Translations under genes and position numbers: made by a program
Assembly (NCBI GenBank): GCA_000434675.1
Contig: HF988637.1
Coordinates: 40,105-104,104 of the forward strand
Source of the DNA: Faecalibacterium sp. CAG:1138
Lineage (GTDB): Bacteria; Bacillota; Clostridia; Christensenellales; CAG-917
Direction: 5' to 3'
DNA length: 64,000 nucleotides
Notes under the pieces: generated by a model
Databases searched by the model: none
What the model was told of the DNA's origin: nothing
What the model saw: the letters and a program-made list of their open reading frames with translations, nothing else
In this document: positions 8,320-17,622 of the stretch, piece after piece
How positions within the stretch are numbered: the stretch's first letter is position 1
Layout: each line of letters starts with the position of its first letter

Positions 8320-9075
8320 ATGAGAAAACCAATAATTGCCGGCAACTGGAAAATGAACAACACGATAGCGGCCACCAAGGCTCTTATCACCGACCTTCTT
8401 CCGCTTGTTAAGGACGCAAAATGCGACGTGGTTATCTGCACTCCGTACACCGATTTGGCTACCGCGGTCGAAATGACCAAGGGCAGCAACGTCAAAGTGG
8501 GCGCCGAAAACGTGCACTGGGCGGAAAAGGGAGCTTTCACCGGTGAAATTTCCGCAGATATGCTTTTGGAACTCGGCGTCGAATACGTCATCATCGGCCA
8601 CAGCGAACGCCGTCAATATTTCGGCGAAACCGATCAGACCGTAAATATGAGGGTTAAAACCGCTCTCGCAAAAGGCCTCAAACCTATCGTTTGCGTCGGA
8701 GAAACTCTGGAAGAAAGAGAAGGCGGCAAGGTGGAAGAAGTGCTCGTTCGCCAAACCACCGAGGCTTTGAAAGACGTCGCTTCGGCAGACCTTGACAGAG
8801 TGGTTATCGCTTACGAACCTGTCTGGGCTATCGGCACCGGCAAAACCGCAACCGCAGAAGTTGCCAACGACACCATCAAAATCATTCGCGACACCGTCAG
8901 GAATCTTTACTGCGCAAACTGCGCCGAAAACAAGGTTCGTATTCAGTACGGCGGCAGCATGAATCCTAAAAACGTCAAAGAACTTATGGCCATGCCTGAA
9001 ATCGACGGCGGCCTCATCGGCGGAGCAAGCCTTAAGGCGGTTGACTTCAGCCTCGTCGTAAACTACGACGCATAA
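8320..9075 (+). CDS. tpiA: Triose-phosphate isomerase
   Basis: A 251-residue TIM-barrel enzyme interconverting dihydroxyacetone phosphate and glyceraldehyde 3-phosphate. Active-site residues are all present: Lys in AGNWKMNN, His in IIGHSERRQYF, Glu in AYEPVWAIGTGKTAT with the flexible loop, and the phosphate-binding YGGSMNPKN and GGLIGGASL. AAAAGAGGT precedes the start. It lies between the Sm-like gene and gpmI. Confidence 0.97.
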   Translation: MRKPIIAGNWKMNNTIAATKALITDLLPLVKDAKCDVVICTPYTDLATAVEMTKGSNVKVGAENVHWAEKGAFTGEISADMLLELGVEYVIIGHSERRQYFGETDQTVNMRVKTALAKGLKPIVCVGETLEEREGGKVEEVLVRQTTEALKDVASADLDRVVIAYEPVWAIGTGKTATAEVANDTIKIIRDTVRNLYCANCAENKVRIQYGGSMNPKNVKELMAMPEIDGGLIGGASLKAVDFSLVVNYDA

Positions 9076-9095
9076 CCTAAATTAATCATTCGTTT

Positions 9096-9188
9096 GGTTG
9101 CCCTTGCTTTGCAAGGGCAGACCGAGCGGAAAAATCTGCCGGGTTTCCGGCCTTACTTTGAAAATGAATTCCGTTCCGAAAGGGACGG
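9096..9188 (+). promoter_or_regulatory. Structured leader before gpmI (three hairpins)
   Basis: Three hairpins occupy the tpiA-gpmI gap. 9096-9123 is an 11-bp imperfect stem around GCCCTTGC-TTT-GCAAGGGC. 9138-9151 is GCCGG-GTTT-CCGGC. 9171-9188 is CCGTTCC-GAAA-GGGACGG and abuts the GGCGGAGG ribosome binding site. None has a T run, so they are not terminators. They may stabilise or process the mRNA or control gpmI translation; the role is inferred. Confidence 0.4.
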
Positions 9189-9199
9189 CGGAGGCATAT

Positions 9200-10738
9200 A
9201 TGAACAACAGATTTTGCGGCCTTATCATTATGGACGGTTTCGGCATTTCCCCTGAGCACAAAGGAAACGCCATTTACCTAGAAGGCACGCCTTATATCAA
9301 AGAACTCGTTTCGCGCTACAGCCACACTCAAATCGGCGCGAGCGGCATGGACGTCGGTCTTCCCGACGGACAAATGGGCAACAGCGAAGTCGGCCACCTC
9401 AATATGGGCGCCGGCCGCATAGTTTATCAGGAACTGACGAAAATAACCAAAGCAATCTCCGACGGCGACTTTTTTGAAAACAAAGCTTTTCTGGACGCCA
9501 TGGAAAACGCCAAGAAAAACGGCAAAAAACTGCACGTTATGGGGCTTTTGGGTAACGGCGGCGTGCATAGCCACATCACGCATCTGAAAGCGCTTATCGA
9601 AATGGCCAAAAAACAAGGCCTCGAAAACGTTTACGTCCATTGCTTTATGGACGGCAGGGACGTTCCGCCTACTTCCGGTCTGGGATTTGTGAAAGAGCTG
9701 GAAGCGTATATGAAAGAAATCGGCATCGGCGAAATCGCCACGCTTGCCGGAAGATATTACCCGATGGACCGCGACAACCGCTGGGACAGAGTGGAAAAAG
9801 GCTTCGACGCAATGACCTTGGGCGAAGGGCTGAAATTTGCAAGCGCAGAAGAGGCAATCGAAGACAGCTATAAGCGCGGCGTTACCGACGAATTCGTGGT
9901 GCCGAGCGTGGTGGTGAGGGCAAACGGCGAACCGGTTGCAAAAATCGAAAAGGGCGACAGCGTGATTTTCTTTAACTTCCGTCCGGACAGAGCGAGAGAA
10001 ATCACCAGAGCGTTTACGTTTGAGGACTTTTCGAGCTTCGAAAGAAAGTGCGGCTATCTCGGCGTGAAATACGTTTCCATGACGCAATACGATGCCACCT
10101 TCGACAATCTGGAAGTGGCATTCAAACCGCAGAGCCTCAAAAACACTTTGGGAGAATACTTTGCGGCAAACGGCATAAAGCAGTTGAGAATCGCGGAAAC
10201 GGAAAAATACGCGCACGTTACCTTCTTCTTCAACGGCGGCGTGGAAGCTCCGAACGAAGGAGAGGACAGAATTCTGGTGCCGTCTCCGAAAGTGGCAACC
10301 TACGATCTGAAGCCTGAAATGAGCGCTTACGAAGTGGCCGAAAAGGCCGCCGCGGCAATAAGAAGCGGCAAATACGGCGCAATGATACTCAATTTTGCAA
10401 ACTGCGACATGGTCGGACACACCGGCGTTCTGGAAGCTGCGGAAAAAGCGGTGGCGGCGGTTGAGGCTTGTCTCAAAATCGTGCTGGACGCAATAAGAGA
10501 AGTGGGCGGCATGGCTATAGTTACCGCAGACCACGGCAATGCGGACAAAATGATCGCGGAAGACGGCAGTCCGTTTACCGCGCATACCACGAATCCCGTG
10601 CCGGTTATTCTGGTTGACGACAAAAAAGAGTACGGAAAACTCAGGGACGGCGGAAGATTGTCAGATCTCGCCCCTACTATGCTTAAAATGATGGAGCTGC
10701 CGGTTCCGGAAGAAATGACCGGCAAGGCGTTGTTCTGA
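9200..10738 (+). CDS. gpmI: 2,3-bisphosphoglycerate-independent phosphoglycerate mutase
   Basis: A 512-residue, two-metal enzyme of the alkaline phosphatase superfamily converting 3- to 2-phosphoglycerate. The N-terminal metal site IIMDGFGISPEHKGNAI is clear. The phosphoserine segment GLPDGQMGNSEVGHLNMGAG, RYYPMDRDNRWDRVEKGFDA, and the C-terminal metal ligands NFANCDMVGHTG and TADHGNAD are also present. The start at 9200 follows GGCGGAGG by five bases; an upstream in-frame start at 9098 would run through the hairpin leader and is rejected. The stop overlaps the next ATG by one base. Confidence 0.96.
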   Translation: MNNRFCGLIIMDGFGISPEHKGNAIYLEGTPYIKELVSRYSHTQIGASGMDVGLPDGQMGNSEVGHLNMGAGRIVYQELTKITKAISDGDFFENKAFLDAMENAKKNGKKLHVMGLLGNGGVHSHITHLKALIEMAKKQGLENVYVHCFMDGRDVPPTSGLGFVKELEAYMKEIGIGEIATLAGRYYPMDRDNRWDRVEKGFDAMTLGEGLKFASAEEAIEDSYKRGVTDEFVVPSVVVRANGEPVAKIEKGDSVIFFNFRPDRAREITRAFTFEDFSSFERKCGYLGVKYVSMTQYDATFDNLEVAFKPQSLKNTLGEYFAANGIKQLRIAETEKYAHVTFFFNGGVEAPNEGEDRILVPSPKVATYDLKPEMSAYEVAEKAAAAIRSGKYGAMILNFANCDMVGHTGVLEAAEKAVAAVEACLKIVLDAIREVGGMAIVTADHGNADKMIAEDGSPFTAHTTNPVPVILVDDKKEYGKLRDGGRLSDLAPTMLKMMELPVPEEMTGKALF

Positions 10739-12222
10739 TGAAAGAGAAAAACAAAAAACTTATCGTATTGTTGCTTATCACCGTCATAACCGTTTCGTCG
10801 GCCGTGGCGATGGTGGTCATTTTCCGGGCTGAGGACAAGCCTCAGCCGGTTTCGGTAAGCTCTTTGTCGGTCAAAAGCTATCTTACCAAAAAATACTATC
10901 TCCCGAACGAACAAGTGCTTTTCGACGGCTGCGTGCTTACCATAAACTATTCCGACGGCAAAACCGAAGACGTTACGTTGTCGGACGAACGACTTTCCGT
11001 CAGAACGACGGGCACCGCCGTGGACGAAAAAGTCGGGTTTGTGAAGGTTACGCTGGACGGAGCGACGGCTTCGGTGCCGTATATGGTTTCCACCAAATAC
11101 GATCAGGTTACGTTTGACACCGAAGGGCTGCAAACCGTTTACACGGTGGGCAATTCCGTTGCCTGGGGCGCTTCGAAGTTCGACATCAAAAAAAGAGGTT
11201 CGACGTCCACTACCACGGTGCGCGCATCGGCCGCGGCAGGAAAATCCGGCTACAACTTTTCGCTTGACGGCTTTTCGACGGAAATCCCCGGCGTATATAA
11301 GATGAAAATCACCTTTATGGCCGAAGTTTACGAAACGGAATATAAGGTGGTGGGACACTCGTTCGTGAAATCGGTGGCTTTGTCGGGAACTCCGAGAACC
11401 GTTTACCTTATGGGCGAAGAACTGGACGTTGGGAACCTCAAAATCATGACGGAAACGAGCACCGGCGAAACGGCAGAGGTTGAGGTTACGAAGGATATGT
11501 TCTCCGGCTTCGACACTTCCGAAGTCGGCGAGAACAAGGCTATGAAGCTGTTCTACAAGCCGACGCTCAGCGAGGACGACAAGACCTTTGAAATCACCTT
11601 TGGCTACACCGTTTACGACGAAAACCGCATCGAAAGCGTGGATTTCGTGGCGTCGGCAGGGGAGCTTAACTATTACGTGGGCGACGAAATCAAGCTGTCG
11701 CAAAGCAAACTGCGCGTGAAATTTGCGGGCGGAGTTATTGCGGAGATTTCCGTTACCGATCCGTCGGTGAAGATTGACGAGAGCACTTTCGACACCTCCA
11801 AGGGCGGAAGATATAAGCTGAAAATCATTTACACTACGCCTAACGGCACCGAATTCGTGAGCGAAACGGAATACGTCGTTACCGCGAGAGTGGTGAAAAT
11901 GGAAATTAAGAACGCGGAAAGCATGAAGGGCTTCTATCAGGCGGCAGACGGCAAAGTTACGCTGGCCTACCGCGCGGGCGATACCTTCGGTTTCGGCGAC
12001 GCTTACGTGCTGGTGACTTACGACGACGGCAGCGAAGCGCAATTTAATCTGCAGGAACAACTGGAAAAAGAAGAAGGCAGAATGGTGATTCTGCTGTCGA
12101 TGCCTGACAGGAAAAAGCTTACCGTTTCGGGCATCGATATGACCACGCAACGCGAAAACGAAATTTACATCGGCTGGGCAGGCGGCAAACTGCTCGAGGT
12201 GGTTTACGTCATCACCGCTTAA
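10738..12222 (+). CDS. Membrane-anchored protein with bacterial Ig-like repeats
   Basis: A 494-residue protein with an N-terminal hydrophobic helix (about residues 7-29, LIVLLLITVITVSSAVAMVV) that acts as signal or anchor. Several Ig-like repeats of the Big_3 type follow. Their signature recurs at about residues 45-90 (KKYYLPNEQVLFDG...YSDGKTEDV), 220-270 (VYLMGEELDVGNLKI...GETAEVEV), 310-365 (YYVGDEIKLSQSKLRVKF) and 400-430 (RAGDTFGF...YDDGSEAQF). No sortase or lipobox motif is present. Likely an extracytoplasmic surface protein. It starts inside the gpmI stop codon, so it is probably co-transcribed with the glycolytic genes, an odd partner. Confidence 0.75.
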   Translation: MKEKNKKLIVLLLITVITVSSAVAMVVIFRAEDKPQPVSVSSLSVKSYLTKKYYLPNEQVLFDGCVLTINYSDGKTEDVTLSDERLSVRTTGTAVDEKVGFVKVTLDGATASVPYMVSTKYDQVTFDTEGLQTVYTVGNSVAWGASKFDIKKRGSTSTTTVRASAAAGKSGYNFSLDGFSTEIPGVYKMKITFMAEVYETEYKVVGHSFVKSVALSGTPRTVYLMGEELDVGNLKIMTETSTGETAEVEVTKDMFSGFDTSEVGENKAMKLFYKPTLSEDDKTFEITFGYTVYDENRIESVDFVASAGELNYYVGDEIKLSQSKLRVKFAGGVIAEISVTDPSVKIDESTFDTSKGGRYKLKIIYTTPNGTEFVSETEYVVTARVVKMEIKNAESMKGFYQAADGKVTLAYRAGDTFGFGDAYVLVTYDDGSEAQFNLQEQLEKEEGRMVILLSMPDRKKLTVSGIDMTTQRENEIYIGWAGGKLLEVVYVITA

Positions 12223-12269
12223 CTAAATAACAACGCGCCCCAAAGCGGGGCAGATACAGAGGAGCAATT

Positions 12270-15200
12270 ATGTATAAAAAAGTCGACACGGGCCTCGATT
12301 TCGTGGAAAGAGAAAAAGAGGTTCTGGAGTTTTGGAAAGAAAACGACATCTTCAAGAAAAGCATTGAAAAGAACGAAGGACATCCCGAATTCAGTTTTTA
12401 CGACGGCCCTCCTACGGCCAACGGCAAACCGCATATCGGACATATCCTGACGCGCGTTATGAAGGACATCGTTCCGCGCTACAAGACAATGAAGGGCTAT
12501 CACGTTTTGAGAAAAGCGGGGTGGGATACTCACGGATTGCCGGTTGAACTGGAAGTGGAAAAAATGCTCGGCATCGACGGTAAGCCGGAAATAGAAAAAT
12601 ACGGCGTAGAACCGTTCATTCAAAAGTGCAAGGAAAGCGTTTGGAAATATAAGCACGAATGGGAAGTTATGTCCGACAGAGTCGGCTATTGGGCCGATAT
12701 GGACAATCCGTACGTCACCTACGACGACAACTACATAGAGTCCGTCTGGTGGAGCCTTAAAGAAATAGACAAAAAAGGCCTCATTTACAAGGGACATAAG
12801 GTCGTTCCGTATTGCCCGCGCTGCGGCACCGCTTTGTCGAGCCACGAGGTTGCGCAAGGCTACAAGGATGTTCAGGACACTTCCGCCTTCGTCAAATTTA
12901 AGGTGAAGGGCGAAGAAAACACCTATTTTTTGGCTTGGACGACCACGCCGTGGACGCTCCCTTCCAACGTCGCTTTGTGTATGAACGCAAAAATCGACTA
13001 CGTAAAAATCAAAGCGAACGGAGAATATTATATTCTCGCAAAACCGCTTGTGAACAGCTTGTTCGAGGACTACGAAATCGTCGACACCAGAAAAGGCAAA
13101 GACTACGAATACGTCGAATACGAACCGCTTTTCGACTTCTATAAGGAAGGGAAGAAGGCATTTTTCGTTACAAACGCCGAATACGTTACCACCACCGACG
13201 GCACCGGTGTGGTGCATATCGCGCCTGCGTTCGGCGAGGACGACACTCAGGTCGGCAGAGCGTATAATCTGCCGCTCGTGCAGTTCGTCGACGCAAGAGG
13301 ACGCTTGACGGCAGATTGCGGCAGCGACCTCGAGGGACTTTTCGTCAAGGACGCCGACAAGGTGGTTTTGAGAAAGCTGAAAGAGAATGGACTTTTGTTC
13401 AAAAAGGCCGAATTTACGCACAACTATCCGTTCTGCTGGAGATGCGACACTCCGCTCATTTACTTTGCAAGAAGCAGCTGGTTCATCAAAATGACCGCCG
13501 TCAGAGATAAGCTTCTGAAAAACAACGACACCGTCAACTGGATGCCGCCTTCCATCAAGAACGGCCGTTTCGGCAACTTCCTGGAAAACGTCATCGACTG
13601 GGGCTTCAGCAGAGAAAGATATTGGGGCACGCCGCTTCCTATCTGGATTTGCGACAAGTGCGGAAAAAGACACGTCGTCGGAAGCAGAAAAGAGCTTTGC
13701 GAACTGGCAGGGCTGGAAAAAGCGCCCGAACTTCATAAACCGTATCTCGACCCTATCACCTGGGGTTGCGAGTGCGGCGGCACTTTTAAGAGAACGCCGG
13801 AAGTTATGGACTGCTGGTACGACAGCGGCAGTATGCCGTTTGCGCAATGGCACTATCCGTTTGAAAATAAGGACATATTTGAAAAGGTTTTCCCTGCAGA
13901 CTTCATTTCGGAGGCAGTCGATCAGACGAGAGGTTGGTTCTACACTCTTATGGCAATTTCCACGTTGCTGTTCGACAAGAGCCCGTTTGAAAACTGCATA
14001 GTGCTTGGCCACGTCAACGACAAAAACGGCATCAAAATGAGCAAGCATAAGGGCAACGTCGTCGATCCGTTCAGCGTGCTTGACGCGCAGGGCGCAGACG
14101 CGGTAAGGTGGTATTTCTACACCGCAAGCGCTCCTTGGCTGCCGTCCAGATTCTCGGCGGACAACGTTTCGGAGGCGCAGCGCAAGTTTATGGGCACACT
14201 CTGGAACACCTATGCGTTTTACGTGCTGTACGCCGACATCGACAAGTTCAATCCGGCGGAGCATAAGCTCGAAGACCAGAAGCTCACCATAATGGACAAG
14301 TGGATTTTGTCTGCTTTGAACAGCCTTATCGCTTACGTTGACGAGGCTTTGAACGAATACAAAATCACCGAAAGCGCCAGAGCAATCGAAGCGTTTGTGG
14401 ACGACCTTTCCAACTGGTACGTCCGCCGCTCGAGAGAACGTTTCTGGGGCAGCGATATGACCGAGGACAAGGAAGCGGCCTACACCACCTTGTCGCACGT
14501 TCTCATCGAGCTGTCCAAGATTCTCGCGCCGTTCACGCCGTTTATGGCAGAACAGATTTATCAGAATCTCGTCAGGAACTTTGACGAAAACGCGCCGCTT
14601 TCCGTACACCTTTGCGCTTTCCCTACGGCAGACGAAAAGGCCGTAGACAAAAAACTTGAGGACGGAATGAAGGAAGTTATCAACGTGGTTACGCTCGGCC
14701 GCGCCGCAAGAAACAAGGCCAACGTCAAAAACCGTCAGCCGCTTTCCGTTTTGTACGTGAAAGGTAAACCTTTGACCGAAGAACTGAAAACTCTGGTTGC
14801 AGACGAACTTAACGTCAAGAAGGTTTCGGAGAGCATTTCGGACAGGGATTTCATCACCTACGAGCTTAAACCGCAGCTTAAAACTATCGGCCCGAAATAC
14901 GGTCCGTTGCTTGGAAAAATCAAAGCGTTTTTGGCAGAAGCCGACGGATTTGAAATTGTGGACGCAGTGGAAAACGGCGTTTACACCACCGAAATTGACG
15001 GAAAAACCGTTGAATTTGCAAAAGACGACTTGCTGGTTGCCGTGAAAGACAGACCGGGATTTGCGGCCGAAACCGAAGGCGACATCACGGTTATTTTAAA
15101 TACCGACGTTACGCCGGAACTCGTTTCGGAGGGACTTGCAAGAGAAGTGGTTTCGAAAGTTCAGACCATGAGAAAGGAAGCCGGATTCGAGGTTGTGGAC

Positions 15201-15374
15201 CATATCGTCATCGGCCTTAAAGCTTCGGACGAAGTGAAAAAAGCGGTGCAGGATAACGCCTTCGTCAAGAAGGTTACCCTCGCAGACGCCGTTTCGGACG
15301 AACTTGACGGCTACGTCAAGGAATGGGATTTCGGCGGCGAAACGGTTACGCTTTCCGTCAAAAAGGTCAAATAG
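12270..15374 (+). CDS. ileS: Isoleucyl-tRNA synthetase
   Basis: A 1034-residue class Ia synthetase. The ATP-binding HIGH motif is in GKPHIGHILTRVMKDIVPRY (about residues 50-70), the editing domain has TTTPWTLPSNVALCMN, and the KMSKS-like loop is KMSKHKGNVVDPF. The C-terminal anticodon-binding region contains DDLSNWYVRRSRERFW. The length and the KMSKHKGN loop resemble the eukaryote-like type 2 IleS, which in other species is linked to mupirocin tolerance; that assignment is inferred. No T-box leader fits in the 47-base upstream gap, which contains only a GCCCC/GGGGC hairpin (12237-12251). Confidence 0.95.
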   Translation: MYKKVDTGLDFVEREKEVLEFWKENDIFKKSIEKNEGHPEFSFYDGPPTANGKPHIGHILTRVMKDIVPRYKTMKGYHVLRKAGWDTHGLPVELEVEKMLGIDGKPEIEKYGVEPFIQKCKESVWKYKHEWEVMSDRVGYWADMDNPYVTYDDNYIESVWWSLKEIDKKGLIYKGHKVVPYCPRCGTALSSHEVAQGYKDVQDTSAFVKFKVKGEENTYFLAWTTTPWTLPSNVALCMNAKIDYVKIKANGEYYILAKPLVNSLFEDYEIVDTRKGKDYEYVEYEPLFDFYKEGKKAFFVTNAEYVTTTDGTGVVHIAPAFGEDDTQVGRAYNLPLVQFVDARGRLTADCGSDLEGLFVKDADKVVLRKLKENGLLFKKAEFTHNYPFCWRCDTPLIYFARSSWFIKMTAVRDKLLKNNDTVNWMPPSIKNGRFGNFLENVIDWGFSRERYWGTPLPIWICDKCGKRHVVGSRKELCELAGLEKAPELHKPYLDPITWGCECGGTFKRTPEVMDCWYDSGSMPFAQWHYPFENKDIFEKVFPADFISEAVDQTRGWFYTLMAISTLLFDKSPFENCIVLGHVNDKNGIKMSKHKGNVVDPFSVLDAQGADAVRWYFYTASAPWLPSRFSADNVSEAQRKFMGTLWNTYAFYVLYADIDKFNPAEHKLEDQKLTIMDKWILSALNSLIAYVDEALNEYKITESARAIEAFVDDLSNWYVRRSRERFWGSDMTEDKEAAYTTLSHVLIELSKILAPFTPFMAEQIYQNLVRNFDENAPLSVHLCAFPTADEKAVDKKLEDGMKEVINVVTLGRAARNKANVKNRQPLSVLYVKGKPLTEELKTLVADELNVKKVSESISDRDFITYELKPQLKTIGPKYGPLLGKIKAFLAEADGFEIVDAVENGVYTTEIDGKTVEFAKDDLLVAVKDRPGFAAETEGDITVILNTDVTPELVSEGLAREVVSKVQTMRKEAGFEVVDHIVIGLKASDEVKKAVQDNAFVKKVTLADAVSDELDGYVKEWDFGGETVTLSVKKVK

Positions 15375-15375
15375 T

Positions 15376-16236
15376 ATGAAAGTTAACAACGAATGGACCG
15401 ATTATTCCGTTTTAGCCACGGGCGACGGTGAAAAATTGGAACGCTGGGGTAAGTACGTGCTGCTTCGACCGGATCCGCAGGTTATCTGGCCTCAGGCGTT
15501 TCCGCTGAAAGATTATAAGGGGCTGACGGCCTACTACACCAGAAGCGAAACGGGCGGAGGTGCCTGGCACTATAACCAAAAGATGCCGTCCGACTTCACG
15601 GTGGGGTGGAGAAATCTGAAATTCAAGCTCAAGCTTATGGGGTTCAAGCATACGGGACTGTTTCCGGAGCAAGCCGTGAACTGGGCGAGAATGATAGATC
15701 TGATCTCGAACGCGGGCAGGCCTATTGAAGTGCTGAATCTGTTTGCGTACACGGGCGGCGCCACGGTGGCGTGTCTGTCGGCGGGCGCAAAGGTCTGCCA
15801 CGTGGACAGCGCAAAAGCCATGGTGGAAAGAGCGGGCGAAAACGTCAGGCTCTCGGGACTGGAGGACAGGCCCGTTCGCTATATAATCGACGACTGCGAA
15901 AAGTTTGTCAGACGCGAAATCAGGCGCGGCAGAAAATACGACGCAATCATCATGGATCCGCCGAGCTTCGGAAGAGGCCCGAACGGCGAAACCTGGAAAA
16001 TCGAGGACAGCATTTTCGGTTTGGTCAAGCTGACGAAGGAACTGCTGTCGGATAAGCCGCTCTTTTATCTTATCAACAGCTACACCACCGGTCTTCAACC
16101 GACCGTTATGGCCAACATCCTCGCAAGGGCGCTCGGCATCGAGGCGGATAGAATCGACGCCGACGAAATCGGCCTCCCGACCGAAGAAAAAGACGTCGTT
16201 CTGCCGGCAGGCGCAAGCGCGTTCGCAACGTTTTAG
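15376..16236 (+). CDS. SAM-dependent RNA methyltransferase (RlmI/RlmK-like)
   Basis: A 286-residue class I methyltransferase. The SAM site is LNLFAYTGGATVACLSAGAK (about residues 118-137) and motif IV is MDPPSFGRGPNGETWK, the order seen in the RlmI/RlmK 23S rRNA methyltransferases. It lacks their N-terminal PUA domain and instead starts with a short region ending in WHYNQKMPSDF. The start at 15376 lies two bases after ileS; an in-frame ATG at 15304 inside ileS is rejected. The exact target nucleotide cannot be read from sequence. Confidence 0.8.
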   Translation: MKVNNEWTDYSVLATGDGEKLERWGKYVLLRPDPQVIWPQAFPLKDYKGLTAYYTRSETGGGAWHYNQKMPSDFTVGWRNLKFKLKLMGFKHTGLFPEQAVNWARMIDLISNAGRPIEVLNLFAYTGGATVACLSAGAKVCHVDSAKAMVERAGENVRLSGLEDRPVRYIIDDCEKFVRREIRRGRKYDAIIMDPPSFGRGPNGETWKIEDSIFGLVKLTKELLSDKPLFYLINSYTTGLQPTVMANILARALGIEADRIDADEIGLPTEEKDVVLPAGASAFATF

Positions 16237-16254
16237 ACGACAAAGGAGAAATAT

Positions 16255-16974
16255 ATGGACTACAAAGATATAAGTGTCGTATATGAAGACAATCATATTC
16301 TCGTGGCGGTCAAGCCGCAGAACGTACCCGTTCAGGCGGACAGCAGCGGCGACGACGATATGCTTTCGATGCTGAAAAAATATTTGCAGGAAAAATACGA
16401 CAAACCTGGAGAGGCATATCTGGGACTCGTGCAGAGGCTGGACCGTCCGACGGGCGGCGTTATGGTCTTTGCAAAAACGTCGAAAGCCGCGGCAAGGCTC
16501 TGCAAAGCTATAACCGACGGCGAAGTGGACAAAAAATACCTCGCGGTGGTTTACGGCGTGCCGAAAGACAGGCAGGCGCATTTGTCGAATTATCTGAAAA
16601 AGGATCCTGCGTCAAACGTGGTGTCCGTGGTTCCGATGCTCACCGAGGGCGCAAAAAGAGCGGAACTGGATTACAAACTTTTGTGCAGCGACGAAGGCGG
16701 CAGGATAAGCCTCGTTATGGTTAAGCTGGACACCGGCAGAAGCCATCAGATCAGAGTTCAGATGGCAAACATCGGGCATCCGCTGGTGGGGGACGTCAAG
16801 TACGCGGGTTCCATGCCGAAAGCAAATTGCAATCTCGCGCTTTGGGCAACGGAATTGAGGTTCAAACACCCCGTGAAAGACGCGCAGATGGTGTTCAGAG
16901 TGTATCCGCCTGAGGACGAAAAACCTTGGAAATATTTCAACGTGGATACTTTTTTGTCGGAAGGCAGAAAATAA
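16255..16974 (+). CDS. RluA-family pseudouridine synthase
   Basis: A 239-residue enzyme that isomerises uridine to pseudouridine in rRNA or tRNA. The family start VVYEDNHILVAVKPQNVPVQ and the catalytic-Asp motif LGLVQRLDRPTGGVMVFAK (about residues 59-77) are present. Most members read HRLDRxTSG; here His is Gln and the second position of TSG is Gly, while the catalytic Asp is kept. VKLDTGRSHQIRVQMANIGH is the conserved C-terminal block. No S4 domain is present. AAAGGAGAAA ribosome binding site. Confidence 0.88.
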   Translation: MDYKDISVVYEDNHILVAVKPQNVPVQADSSGDDDMLSMLKKYLQEKYDKPGEAYLGLVQRLDRPTGGVMVFAKTSKAAARLCKAITDGEVDKKYLAVVYGVPKDRQAHLSNYLKKDPASNVVSVVPMLTEGAKRAELDYKLLCSDEGGRISLVMVKLDTGRSHQIRVQMANIGHPLVGDVKYAGSMPKANCNLALWATELRFKHPVKDAQMVFRVYPPEDEKPWKYFNVDTFLSEGRK

Positions 16975-16989
16975 AAGGAGCGGTGGAAT

Positions 16990-17313
16990 ATGTATAAGAA
17001 TGTCGAAAAACAAAAAGTCATCACGCTTAAAAGCCTCGTGGACTATATGCCGGGGCAGGTGGTGAGCAAAACTTTGGCGCAAAACGACAAGGTTATAGTT
17101 ACCGTTTTCAGCTTCGACAAGGGCGAAGAAATTTCCACTCACGCGGCGGGCGGCGACGCCATGGGAACGGTGCTTGAAGGCGTGGGGAAATTTACGGTGG
17201 ACGGCGTGGAATATCACGTCAGAGAAGGCGAAACCCTCGTTATGCCGCAGAACATACCTCACGCGGTTTTCGGAGAGGAACGCTTTAAGATGCTGCTCAC
17301 CGTTTCGTTCTGA
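16990..17313 (+). CDS. Cupin-domain protein
   Basis: A 107-residue single-domain cupin. The two motifs are readable: motif 1 around GEEISTHAAGGDAMGTVLEG and motif 2 as GETLVMPQNIPHAVFG. The metal-ligand pattern is partial, with His in STH and IPH. No specific substrate can be assigned. It follows the pseudouridine synthase by 15 bases with AAAGGAGCGG upstream, and a terminator ends the unit. Confidence 0.85.
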   Translation: MYKNVEKQKVITLKSLVDYMPGQVVSKTLAQNDKVIVTVFSFDKGEEISTHAAGGDAMGTVLEGVGKFTVDGVEYHVREGETLVMPQNIPHAVFGEERFKMLLTVSF

Positions 17314-17326
17314 AAAATAACGGTTT

Positions 17327-17362
17327 CCGCAAATCGGCATAAGTCGGTTTGCGGTTTTTTTT
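17327..17362 (+). terminator. Intrinsic terminator after the cupin gene
   Basis: CCGCAAA (17327-17333) pairs with TTTGCGG (17348-17354), followed by eight T. Confidence 0.85.
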
Positions 17363-17518
17363 GCCAAAAATCGGCAAATATCAAAACAATATTGCTTTTT
17401 TTGAGTTAATTTTTAGATAATCGTCAAAATCAGACATTATAATTTCGGCCTCGACAAGTTTCGACAAAACCTTGCTAAAAATGTCAAAAAATATACCCCG
17501 AAAATGCGTCATAAAAGT

Positions 17519-17548
17519 TTGACAAATGGCGTTTTGCGGGGTTAATAT
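17519..17548 (+). promoter_or_regulatory. Sigma-A-type promoter for the regulator at 17665
   Basis: Consensus TTGACA (17519-17524) with TAATAT (17543-17548) at an 18-base spacing, or TTAATA at 17. Confidence 0.7.
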
Positions 17549-17586
17549 ACTCTCGGCGCAGCGATAAAACATATTTTTGAGAGACA

Positions 17587-17622
17587 TTCAACCTTCCCTG
17601 AATTTGGGTAGGTTGAATTTTT
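17587..17622 (+). terminator. Terminator-like hairpin in leader (possible attenuator)
   Basis: TTCAACCT-T-CCC (17587-17598) pairs with GGG-T-AGGTTGAA (17606-17617), giving a 12-position stem with one mismatch and a seven-base loop, then five T. It lies about 40 bases downstream of the promoter and about 45 bases before the start codon, so most transcripts would have to read through it. Confidence 0.65.

Noticed and set aside
12237..12251. GCCCC/GGGGC hairpin before ileS as a terminator or T-box
   Set aside because: There is no T run, and 47 bases are too short for a T-box leader. It is only a small stem.
17381..17587. Small minus-strand open frame in the 17.4-17.6 kb leader
   Set aside because: No ribosome binding site, AT-rich random-looking protein, and it overlaps a better plus-strand promoter.
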